Shown here: piece after piece, positions 25,595-32,878 of the stretch
How positions within the stretch are numbered: position 1 is the first letter of the stretch
How the letters are laid out: every line of letters begins with the position of its first letter
Assembly: GCA_023416655.1 (NCBI GenBank)
Contig: JAEZHK010000041.1
Span: 1-60,879 of the forward strand
Reading direction: 5' to 3'
DNA length: 60,879 nt
Source of the DNA: Bacillota bacterium
GTDB taxonomy: Bacteria; Bacillota; Clostridia; Christensenellales; Aristaeellaceae
Notes under the pieces: model-generated
The model's input: only the letters and a program-made list of their open reading frames with translations
The model's database searches: none
What the model was told of the DNA's origin: nothing
Translations under genes and position numbers: made by a program

Positions 25595-26569
25595 ATGAAA
25601 CTGATGGTGTACGGCGCGGGCGTGCTGGGGAGCTACCTCGCCCACGTGCTGATCGCGGCGGGGCACGACGTGACGCTGCTGGCCCGAGGCGCGCGAAAGG
25701 CGGAGCTTCTTGAGCGCGGCCTGGTCATCCGCCACCATGTGCAGAGGGAGACGACGGTCGATCGGCCGAAGGTTGCGGAGAGGCTGGACGGCTCGGAGCA
25801 TTACGACGCGGTGTTCGCCGTGATGCAGTACCAGCAGATGGCGGCGATCCTGCCCGACCTCGCGCAGGCGGACACGCCCCTTCTGGTGCTGGTGGGCAAC
25901 AACCTGTCCGCGCCGGAAATGGAGGCGTACCTGGCGGCGCATTCCCCCGCCCCCAAGGCGGTACTCTTCGGCTTTCAGGCAACCGGCGGGCGGCGGGAGA
26001 ATAGCGAGGTGATCTGCGTACGCGCCGGGGCGGGGCGGATGCACGTCGGACGCGCCCACATGCCGCCAGACGAGGCGGAAAAATCCATGCTGGAGCGCGT
26101 TTTTCAAGGCTCAAAGTACAGGCTCGTGTGGCAGCCGGACATGGACGCGTGGCTCAGGAGCCACCTGGCGTTCATCCTGCCGGTCGCCTACCTCTGCTAC
26201 GCGCTGGACTGCGACCTGAGAAAGGCCCGCCGGGCGCAGCTCCACCGGGCGCTCGACGCCGCCCGGGAGGGGTTTGGCCTATTGAACGCGCTGGGCTTTC
26301 CCATCCTGCCGGAGGGTGAGGAACTTTACTTTGAGCCGGGCCCGAAGCGGCGGATGATGCTTGCGATGCTGTGGATTGCGGCAAAGACTGCCATCGGCGC
26401 TCTGGCGGCCAGCGACCACTGCCGCAGCGCGACGGCGGAGATGCAGGCGCTGGACGAGGCCTTTCAGGCCATGCGGGATCAGGCGCCGAACTTCCCGATG
26501 CCCGCTTGGGACGCGCTGAGAAGCTCCATGCCCGGCTGGGACGAATTAAAAAAGAAGTATGCCAAATAA
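25595..26569 (+). CDS. Ketopantoate reductase family protein (ApbA/PanE-like)
   Basis: 324 residues from ATG 25595 (GAGGTGGAGCCC upstream); the longer frame would begin inside the promoter. N-terminal Rossmann motif VYGAGVLGSYLAHVLIAAGHDVTLLARG (4-31) binds NADPH; VFAVMQYQQMAAILPDLAQADTPLLVLVGNN follows; the C-terminal domain is helical. Members reduce 2-oxopantoate for pantothenate synthesis, but the C-terminal half here (RRMMLAMLWIAAKTAIGALAASDHCRSATAEM) lacks the clear K...NP...E pattern of PanE, so another 2-keto substrate is possible. Confidence 0.75.
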   Translation: MKLMVYGAGVLGSYLAHVLIAAGHDVTLLARGARKAELLERGLVIRHHVQRETTVDRPKVAERLDGSEHYDAVFAVMQYQQMAAILPDLAQADTPLLVLVGNNLSAPEMEAYLAAHSPAPKAVLFGFQATGGRRENSEVICVRAGAGRMHVGRAHMPPDEAEKSMLERVFQGSKYRLVWQPDMDAWLRSHLAFILPVAYLCYALDCDLRKARRAQLHRALDAAREGFGLLNALGFPILPEGEELYFEPGPKRRMMLAMLWIAAKTAIGALAASDHCRSATAEMQALDEAFQAMRDQAPNFPMPAWDALRSSMPGWDELKKKYAK

Positions 26570-26582
26570 ATCCAAAAACACT

Positions 26583-26609
26583 CGGCGCGCCCCGATGCAG
26601 GGCGCGCCG
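26583..26609. terminator. Bidirectional terminator between convergent genes
   Basis: CGGCGCGCCC / GGGCGCGCCG perfect 10-bp stem, followed by CTTCATTTGATT on the plus strand and TGTTTTTGGATTT on the minus strand. Confidence 0.8.
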
Positions 26610-26619
26610 CTTCATTTGA

Positions 26620-27708
26620 TTATTGGATGAGGCCCAGTTGCACCTTCCACTCCAAAATACGGCGGACGGATTCGTCCAGGCGCTCCTCGGTGATGCGACC
26701 ATCCTTGACCGCGTCCAGCACGCCGTCGATGCCGGTGGAATAGTCATTGAGCATCAACATGTCGTTGCCCGCCTCGACGGCCAGCACCGCGGCCTCCCGG
26801 GTGGAGTACTTGCGGGTGATCGCCTTCATGGCCAGGCCGTCGGTGACGATGACGCCCTCAAAGCCCAGGTTCCTCAGCGTCGCATGCACGTCCGGCGAGA
26901 GCGAGGCGGGGAGGTCCTTGTCCATGCACTCCACGATGTTGTGGCTCATCATGATCGATCCGACGCCCGCCTCAGCGCCCGCGATGAAGGGCAGGAAGTC
27001 CCGCTCGATGAAGGTCGTGATCGGGCGCTTGTCCACCACGGAACCTTGGTGGGTGTCGCGGTTCGAGCCATAGCCGGGGAAGTGCTTGAGCATGAGGCCC
27101 AGGTTCAGCGCATTTGATTCCTCCACCACGGCGGTGATGAATTCGCTGGTCAGAACGGGGTCGGTGCCCATCGAGCGGTTGTAGATGAAATTCTTCTTGC
27201 TCTCCGGCACGTCCGCCACCGGCGCGAGGTTCAGGTTGATGCCCATGGAAGTGAGCAGCTTCGCCTTTTCGCGGGCGTCCGCGCGGATGGCCTCCATGCC
27301 GCCGTTTGCGTACACGTTCAGCGGAGAGGGGAACCGCTTTTTGCGGTAGGCCTTGTAGCTGCTGACGCGGGTGACGGTGCCGCCCTCCTCGTCAACGGCG
27401 ATCAGCATTGGGATTTTGCTCGCCGCCTGGCAATCCTGAACGCCTTTCAAAACCTTCTTGGGGTTGTTCTTTACGAAGTGGGTCGCGTACAGCACGTACC
27501 CGCCCAGATGGTACTTTTTGACAGCCTTTACGGAAGTAGAAAGGCTTCCCGGGCGGGTGACGATGAACATCTGCCCGACCTTCTCCTCCAGCGTCATCCC
27601 CCGGAGGATGTCCTCCACCGGATCGGCCAACGCAAGCGCGCCCGCCTGCGCCGCAAGCAATACCAGCGCTACGAGCGCGGCGAGCGCCACGAGCAAATGT
27701 CTTGTCAT
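26620..27708 (-). CDS. Secreted GH3 beta-N-acetylhexosaminidase (NagZ-like), paralogue 1
   Basis: 362 residues with signal peptide MTRHLLVALAALVALVLLAAQAGALA. GH3 domain: MTLEEKVGQMFIVT, MLIAVDEEGGTVTRV (substrate lysine/arginine region), LAPVADVP, LKHFPGYGSNRDTHQG (the KHFPG...DTH motif with the catalytic-loop His/Asp of NagZ), and GVIVTDGLAMKAI with the nucleophile Asp in VTDGL. It removes N-acetylglucosamine (or related sugars) from muropeptides or chitin outside the membrane. A close paralogue lies 250 bp upstream on the same strand. Confidence 0.92.
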   Translation of the reverse strand: MTRHLLVALAALVALVLLAAQAGALALADPVEDILRGMTLEEKVGQMFIVTRPGSLSTSVKAVKKYHLGGYVLYATHFVKNNPKKVLKGVQDCQAASKIPMLIAVDEEGGTVTRVSSYKAYRKKRFPSPLNVYANGGMEAIRADAREKAKLLTSMGINLNLAPVADVPESKKNFIYNRSMGTDPVLTSEFITAVVEESNALNLGLMLKHFPGYGSNRDTHQGSVVDKRPITTFIERDFLPFIAGAEAGVGSIMMSHNIVECMDKDLPASLSPDVHATLRNLGFEGVIVTDGLAMKAITRKYSTREAAVLAVEAGNDMLMLNDYSTGIDGVLDAVKDGRITEERLDESVRRILEWKVQLGLIQ

Positions 27709-27749
27709 GCTTTCCTCCTGACCGGCCCCATTCCGGAGCGCCTCGGTTC

Positions 27750-27778
27750 ATTATATGAATCGCATAGGTCAATGTCAA
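27750..27778 (-). promoter_or_regulatory. Promoter of NagZ-like gene 1
   Basis: Minus strand TTGACA (27773-27778), 17-nt spacer, TATAAT (27750-27755); both perfect. Confidence 0.85.
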
Positions 27779-27957
27779 CCGGGATCACCGCACGTAGAGT
27801 AACCAGAAAAGCGCGGTCGGGCCGCGGCATTTTTCCCGTTTTCGCCCTCTCAGTCCGCGTGAAGGCAAATAAATGCTGCCGTCGGTCAGCATGCCGGCGG
27901 CAGAAACGATGTGTTTCATCAAAAATCAGCCGGGGAAACTGGAAGAACATTCTCGGT

Positions 27958-29082
27958 CTAAATCAGGCCCAGCTGCCGCTTCCACTCCAGGATGCGGCGC
28001 ACGGATACGTCGATGCGCGATTCCTTGATGCGGCCGCTCTTGACCGCCTTCAGAACGGCGTCGATCCCGGTCCTGAAGTCCTCCGTAATGAGCATGTCGT
28101 TGCCCGACTGCACGGCCATGACCGCCGCCTCCGCCTGGCCGTAGGCTTCGGTGATCGCGCCCATCGCCAGGTCGTCGGTCATCACGACGCCGTTAAAGTC
28201 CAGATTGTCGCGCAGCAGCTTGTGCATCTTCAGGGACAGCGAAGCGGGGCGCTTGGGGTCGATGCTCTTCACGATGTTGTGGCTGACCAGGATCGCCGGG
28301 GCCCCGGCCTCGATGCCCGCCTTGAAGGGCAGGATGTCCCGCTTCTTGAACGTCGAGAGGGGGCGGGCGTCCACCGCAATGCCCGTATGGGTATCCCCGT
28401 TGTCGCCGTAGCCGGGGAAGTGCTTGAGCACCGAACCCAGCCCCGCCTTTTTGCTCTCCTTGACCACCGCGGCCACGTACTTGCCCGTCAGCTTCGGATC
28501 GGTGCCGAAGGAGCGGCCGTAGATGAAGGAGTTGGCGCTGGTGGGCACGTCCGCAACCGGCGCGAGGTTCACGTTGACGCCGAGCGCCTTGAGCAGTTTC
28601 GCCTTCTCCCGGACGTCCGCGCGGATCGCATCCGCGCCGCCCGCCTTGTACACTTCCTGCGGCGAGGCGAATTTGCTGGAACGGAACGCCTTGTAGCGGC
28701 TGACGCGGGTGACAGTGCCGCCTTCCTCGTCCACGGTGATCAGCATCGGGATCTTGCTGACGCTCTGGTAGCCGCCGATGGTCTTTTTGACGGACGCGGG
28801 CGTCTCATTCTCAAAGTCCCGCGCAAAGAGCACGTAGCCACCCAGCTGGTAGGTTTTTGCCCATTTCTGGGCGTCCGTCGGGCAGTCGGCCAGAAACATC
28901 TGGCCCACCTTCTCGTTAAGGCTCATCCCCTTGACCATCTTGTCGATTTTACCGGTCGCAGCCTCGGCGGTGACAACGCCGGTCAGCGTCGGATGGACGC
29001 CGTTCAGCGTTGGGCCAACGCCGGTGAGCGTCAGGACCAGGGCCAGACACAGGCACAGCGCCGTTCGTTTCAGCTTTCTCAT
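27958..29082 (-). CDS. Secreted GH3 beta-N-acetylhexosaminidase (NagZ-like), paralogue 2
   Basis: 374 residues from ATG 29080-29082 (AGAGGAGGATCAAC upstream). Signal peptide MRKLKRTALCLCLALVLTLTG. Same GH3 motifs as paralogue 1: MSLNEKVGQMFLAD, MLITVDEEGGTVTRV, LKHFPGYGDNGDTHTG, GVVMTDDLAMGAI with nucleophile in MTDDL. Mature N-terminal part contains a short repeat TLTGVGPTLNGVHPTLTG. Each paralogue has its own promoter, so they are duplicate genes with separate control. Probably peptidoglycan recycling or fungal/host glycan use. Confidence 0.92.
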   Translation of the reverse strand: MRKLKRTALCLCLALVLTLTGVGPTLNGVHPTLTGVVTAEAATGKIDKMVKGMSLNEKVGQMFLADCPTDAQKWAKTYQLGGYVLFARDFENETPASVKKTIGGYQSVSKIPMLITVDEEGGTVTRVSRYKAFRSSKFASPQEVYKAGGADAIRADVREKAKLLKALGVNVNLAPVADVPTSANSFIYGRSFGTDPKLTGKYVAAVVKESKKAGLGSVLKHFPGYGDNGDTHTGIAVDARPLSTFKKRDILPFKAGIEAGAPAILVSHNIVKSIDPKRPASLSLKMHKLLRDNLDFNGVVMTDDLAMGAITEAYGQAEAAVMAVQSGNDMLITEDFRTGIDAVLKAVKSGRIKESRIDVSVRRILEWKRQLGLI

Positions 29083-29136
29083 GTTGATCCTCCTCTGGTT
29101 AAATGTACAAATTTTGCTTTGTGTTTTCATGAATAC

Positions 29137-29165
29137 ATTATAAAAAATCGCCGCCAATCTGTCAA
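29137..29165 (-). promoter_or_regulatory. Promoter of NagZ-like gene 2
   Basis: Minus strand TTGACA (29160-29165), 17-nt spacer, TATAAT (29137-29142). Confidence 0.85.
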
Positions 29166-29198
29166 CCGGCCGATTTTTCCAACCAGCGCGGAGAGGCA

Positions 29199-29227
29199 TT
29201 GACAATAGGAAGGAAAATGATTACACT
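29199..29227 (+). promoter_or_regulatory. Promoter of the ECF transporter operon
   Basis: TTGACA (29199-29204), 17-nt spacer, TACACT (29222-29227), giving a leader of about 35 nt; no riboswitch fits in it. Confidence 0.75.
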
Positions 29228-29267
29228 GAACCGGGGGAATTATGTGGAGATGGAAGGAGCGCTTTGT

Positions 29268-29819
29268 ATGTTCAAGAAGTCGCCGGTCGTTACCATCGTC
29301 GCCATCGGCATCGGTGCCGCGCTGTTCTTCGTGCTGGCCCGGTTTGTCGCGATTCCGAGCCCGGTGCCCAACACCAACATCTCGATCCAGTATGCTCTCC
29401 TCGGCTTCATGGCGGTCCTGTTCGGGCCGGTGGCGGGGCTTGCCATCGGGTTCATTGGCCACATGCTGACGGACATGTCCTTCGGCTGGGGAATTTGGTG
29501 GAGCTGGGTGATCGCCTCGGGCGTCGCGGGTTTCCTCTTGGGATTCGCCGGGCAGAAGGCCGAACTGACCAAGGGAACTTTTGGAACCGCGGCGATCATT
29601 AAGTTCAACATCTGGCAGGTCGTCGCCCACGCGGTGTCCTGGGTCGTGGTGGCGCCCCTTCTGGACATGCTGATCTACGCCGAACCGGCGAGCAAGGTGT
29701 TTTTGCAGGGCGCGGTGGCGGGCGCGGCCAACATCGTGACCACCGGCATCCTGGGCACGCTGCTGCTGCTGGGCTACGCCGCGGCGCGCCCGGCCAAGGG
29801 CAGCCTCAGCAAGCAGTAA
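29268..29819 (+). CDS. ECF transporter S component (UPF0397 family)
   Basis: 183 residues from ATG 29268 (GGAAGGAGCGCTTTGT upstream). About five to six membrane segments. The pattern IGIGAALFFVLARFVAIPSPVPNTNISIQYALLGFMAVLFGPVAGLAIGFIGHMLTDMSFG and WWSWVIASGVAGFLLGF is characteristic of the UPF0397 S components, which pair with a fused double-ABC ATPase and a T component. S components bind the vitamin or cofactor precursor in the membrane. The substrate of this family is not settled to my knowledge, and nothing nearby reveals it. Confidence 0.88.
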   Translation: MFKKSPVVTIVAIGIGAALFFVLARFVAIPSPVPNTNISIQYALLGFMAVLFGPVAGLAIGFIGHMLTDMSFGWGIWWSWVIASGVAGFLLGFAGQKAELTKGTFGTAAIIKFNIWQVVAHAVSWVVVAPLLDMLIYAEPASKVFLQGAVAGAANIVTTGILGTLLLLGYAAARPAKGSLSKQ

Positions 29820-29899
29820 TTACGTATTCGTTTGAAGGACCGGGGCCGTATCGTCCGGCCCCGGCTTTTGTTACGGAGTTTCATTACGGAGGATAAAGC

Positions 29900-31606
29900 G
29901 TGAGCCGTCCGGTCATCGAATTCGATCATTTCAGCTTTCAATACGACGCGCAGGCGGAGCCGACGCTGCGGGACGTGTGCCTGACCATCCATGAGGGTGA
30001 GAAGGTGCTCATCGCGGGGCCGTCAGGCTGCGGCAAGTCCACGCTGGCCCACTGCCTGAACGGGCTGATCCCCTTCGCCTACCCGGGCAAGGCCACCGGC
30101 TCCCTCCGGGTAATGGGGCGCGAGACCCGCGAGATGGGCATCTTTGAGCTATCCAAACTCGTGGGCACGGTGCTGCAGGACGCCGACGGCCAGTTCATCG
30201 GCCTGACGGTGGCGGAGGACATCGCCTTCGCGCTGGAAAACGACGTGGCGCCCCACGAGGAAATGCGGCGGCGCGTCGGGGCGGCGGCGGCGCTGGTGGG
30301 CGTGGAAGCGCACCTCGCCCACGCGCCCCACGAGCTTTCCGGCGGCCAGAAGCAGCGGGTGAGCCTCGCGGGCGTGATGGTGGACGACGTGGGCATCCTG
30401 CTCTTTGACGAACCGCTGGCGAACCTCGACCCCGCCACCGGCCGTCAGGCGGTGGAACTGATCGACGACATTCAAAAGAAGGCCGGGGCGACGGTGGTCA
30501 TGATCGAGCACCGGCTGGAGGACGCGCTCCACCGCCCGGTGGACCGGGTGATCCTCATTGACGACGGCAAGGTGGTCTGCGACCTCCCGCCGGACGAGCT
30601 AGTGTGCGGCGTACACCTCCAAACAATCGGCCTTCGGGAGCCGCTGTATGCGACGGCGCTGAAGTACGCGGGGCTAGCCATCCATCCCGGGATGCGCGCG
30701 GGCTCCATCGCGACGCTCTCCCTGTCGGAGGCCGAAACCGAAGCCGTCCGTCGCTGGTTCCAGAGCGCGCCGGAAGCGCCGCGGGGCCCCGCCCCAAAGC
30801 CGCTTCTCGAAACCGACGCCCTGCGCTTCCAGTACCCGAACGGCCTGAAGGCGCTGGAGGGGATCAGCCTGACCATCGGCGAAGGCGAGATGATGGCCAT
30901 CGTCGGCTGCAACGGCGCGGGCAAGTCCACCTTCGCGAAGCTTTTGTGTGGGTTTGAAAAGCCCTCGGGCGGCGTCATCCGCTTCCGGGGCCGGGACATG
31001 GCGGGGGACAGCGTGAAAAAGCGGGCCGACCACATCGGCTACGTAATGCAAAACCCCAACCAGATGATCTCCCACGCGATGATCCGGGACGAAGTGGCCT
31101 CCGGCCTCGTCGCGCGCGGCATGGGGCCGGACGAGATCGCCCGGCGGGTGGAGCACGCGCTGACCATCTGTGGCCTCCATCCGTTCCGCGCCTGGCCGGT
31201 GTCGGCGCTGTCCTACGGGCAGAAGAAGCGGCTGACCATCGCGTCCATCCTGGCACTGGAGCCGGAAGTGCTGATTCTGGACGAGCCCACCGCCGGGCAG
31301 GATTTCAGAAACTACACGCGGATCATGGAATTCCTGCGCGGTCTCAACGCGCAGGGCATCGCCATCGTGATGATCACCCACGATATGCACCTGATGCTGG
31401 AATACTGCCCCCGCGCGGCGGTGTTCGCGGGCGGGAAGCTGATCGCGGACGACACCGGCGCGGGCGTGCTGACCAACCCCGGCATCGTGAGCGCCGCAAG
31501 CCTCCGGGGGACATCGCTGTACGCGCTGTCGCTCTCCTGCGGCATCCCGGACGCACGCTTGTTCGCGCAGCGGTTCATCGACCACGACAGGGATGTGCGA
31601 GCGTAG
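29900..31606 (+). CDS. ECF transporter energizing ATPase, two fused ABC domains
   Basis: 568 residues with a GTG start at 29900 (GGAGGATAAAGC upstream). Domain 1: Walker A GPSGCGKST (40-48), signature LSGGQKQRV, Walker B ILLFDEPLANLD. Domain 2: Walker A GCNGAGKST (about 335-343), signature LSYGQKKRL, Walker B VLILDEPTAGQD, His-loop VMITHD. This is the fused A-A' module of ECF importers and lies between S and T genes. Its stop codon TAG is inside the first stem of element A5. Confidence 0.93.
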   Translation: MSRPVIEFDHFSFQYDAQAEPTLRDVCLTIHEGEKVLIAGPSGCGKSTLAHCLNGLIPFAYPGKATGSLRVMGRETREMGIFELSKLVGTVLQDADGQFIGLTVAEDIAFALENDVAPHEEMRRRVGAAAALVGVEAHLAHAPHELSGGQKQRVSLAGVMVDDVGILLFDEPLANLDPATGRQAVELIDDIQKKAGATVVMIEHRLEDALHRPVDRVILIDDGKVVCDLPPDELVCGVHLQTIGLREPLYATALKYAGLAIHPGMRAGSIATLSLSEAETEAVRRWFQSAPEAPRGPAPKPLLETDALRFQYPNGLKALEGISLTIGEGEMMAIVGCNGAGKSTFAKLLCGFEKPSGGVIRFRGRDMAGDSVKKRADHIGYVMQNPNQMISHAMIRDEVASGLVARGMGPDEIARRVEHALTICGLHPFRAWPVSALSYGQKKRLTIASILALEPEVLILDEPTAGQDFRNYTRIMEFLRGLNAQGIAIVMITHDMHLMLEYCPRAAVFAGGKLIADDTGAGVLTNPGIVSAASLRGTSLYALSLSCGIPDARLFAQRFIDHDRDVRA

Positions 31607-31795
31607 AAAATCCGCTTTGCGGCTTTTCTACGCGAGGGAAGGACCTGCGTGCGCCTAAAAATCTGCGGATTTTCCGGGCGGCGCACTGACTGAAGGAAAT
31701 GTTTCCTCCACCAGTGTGCGCACTGGTTACGGAAACTGCGTTCCCGACGACAAGTCGTCGGAAGCGATTGAAAGACACGACGGGTTTTATTCCCA
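31601..31795 (+). repeat. Multi-hairpin element, copy A5, inside the ECF operon
   Basis: H1 31601-31633 (GCGTAGAAAA/TTTTCTACGC; the ATPase stop TAG is nucleotides 4-6 of the 5' arm), H2 31649-31686 (GTGCGCC/GGCGCAC with inner AAAATC/GATTTT and CCGGGC), linker GGAAATG, H3 31702-31735 (TTTCC, ACCAGTG/CACTGGT, GGAAA), H4 31744-31761 (CCGACGA/TCGTCGG), tail GAAAGACACGACGGG. It separates the ATPase from the T component gene. Confidence 0.85.
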
Positions 31796-31874
31796 TACAT
31801 TTAAACTATCGTTCAAGGGTGTATGCTTCATCCGCAAAGTGCCGCGGCCCAACGATCGGGTCACAATCGGGGGT

Positions 31875-32711
31875 ATGAAAGTGATCAACCTTTTCAACTA
31901 CATCGACCGGCCCTCCCCCGTCCACCGGCTGACCGGCGCGACGAAGCTGGTTTGCCTGCTCATCTGGACGTTCGCCGCGATGAGTTCCTTCGACCCGAGG
32001 CTGCTCCTCTTCATGTCGATTTTGTCGGTGGCGCTGTTCCGGCTGTCGCGCATCCGCCTGAAAGACGTGCGGTTCACGCTGGGCGTCACCTTCTGGTTCA
32101 TGGCGCTCAACAACATTTTGATCTTCCTGTTCGCGCCGGAGCACGGCGTGACGCTCTACGGCGCGCGGCACGAGCTTGTCCGGCTGCCGCTTCACTACGC
32201 GGTGACGGCGGAGCAGCTTTTCTACCAGCTGAACGTGGTGCTCAAGTACTTCGCGACCATCCCGGTGGTGCTGCTCTTCGTGTGCACCACCCAGCCCAGC
32301 GAGTTCGCCGCGTCGCTGAACCGCATTGGCCTGAGCTACAAGATCGCCTATTCGGTGTCGCTGGCGCTTCGGTACATCCCGGACATCGAACGCGAGTACC
32401 ACGACATCGCGCTATCCCACCAGGCCCGGGGCATCGAAATGGGCAAGGGCGTTCCGGTGACCCGGCGGATCAAGAACGCTTCGGCCATCCTGTTCCCGCT
32501 GATCCTCAGCAGCATGGACCGGATCGAGGCGATCGCAAACGCCATGGAGCTGCGCGGCTTCGGGAAGAACAAAAAGCGCAGCTGGTACAATGCCCGGCCC
32601 TTCGCCCGCGCGGATTACGCGGCGATGGCGCTCTCCGCGCTGCTCCTCGCCCTGTCCGCCGCGCTGACGATCTTAAACGGCAGCCGTTTCTACAATCCGT
32701 TTCTGCCTTGA
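31875..32711 (+). CDS. ECF transporter T component (EcfT/CbiQ family)
   Basis: 278 residues from ATG 31875 (a GTG six nt later is an equally possible start given GGGGG just upstream). About five membrane helices; the coupling motifs that contact the ATPases are HQARGIEM (about 179-186) and MELRGFGKN (about 221-229). N-terminal NYIDRPSPVHRLTGATKLVCLLIWTF is typical of EcfT. Together with the S component and fused ATPase it completes the importer. The 268-nt gap to the ATPase gene, filled by element A5, is unusual for such an operon. Confidence 0.9.
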   Translation: MKVINLFNYIDRPSPVHRLTGATKLVCLLIWTFAAMSSFDPRLLLFMSILSVALFRLSRIRLKDVRFTLGVTFWFMALNNILIFLFAPEHGVTLYGARHELVRLPLHYAVTAEQLFYQLNVVLKYFATIPVVLLFVCTTQPSEFAASLNRIGLSYKIAYSVSLALRYIPDIEREYHDIALSHQARGIEMGKGVPVTRRIKNASAILFPLILSSMDRIEAIANAMELRGFGKNKKRSWYNARPFARADYAAMALSALLLALSAALTILNGSRFYNPFLP

Positions 32712-32713
32712 TG

Positions 32714-32746
32714 CGCGGCGGTTACACATCGCGGCGCCGCGGTTTT
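32714..32746 (+). terminator. Possible terminator after the EcfT gene
   Basis: CGCGGCG / CGCCGCG stem of 7 bp with a nested GCGGCGCCGC, then GTTTTC. Short U-tract, so moderate. Confidence 0.5.
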
Positions 32747-32756
32747 CAAATGCGTA

Positions 32757-32785
32757 TTGACAATTGATAAAATATTCGTTACCAT
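32757..32785 (+). promoter_or_regulatory. Promoter of the sensor diguanylate cyclase gene
   Basis: TTGACA (32757-32762), 17-nt spacer, TACCAT (32780-32785). It excludes a start codon at 32786 and supports the ATG at 32879. Confidence 0.75.
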
Positions 32786-32878
32786 GTGAATGAAGATATT
32801 GTTAACAGCCGGGCGAACCTGCGCGAAAGTGCGCATGGCGCAAGTGTTCTCGATCATTCAAACCGGGAGCGAGCGAGG

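Noticed and set aside
27478..29202. 574-codon plus-strand frame opposite the NagZ-like genes
   Set aside because: Antisense shadow; it covers both promoters and the signal peptides of real genes.
29228..29267. Vitamin riboswitch before the ECF S component
   Set aside because: The leader is only about 35 nt, too short for the known aptamers.
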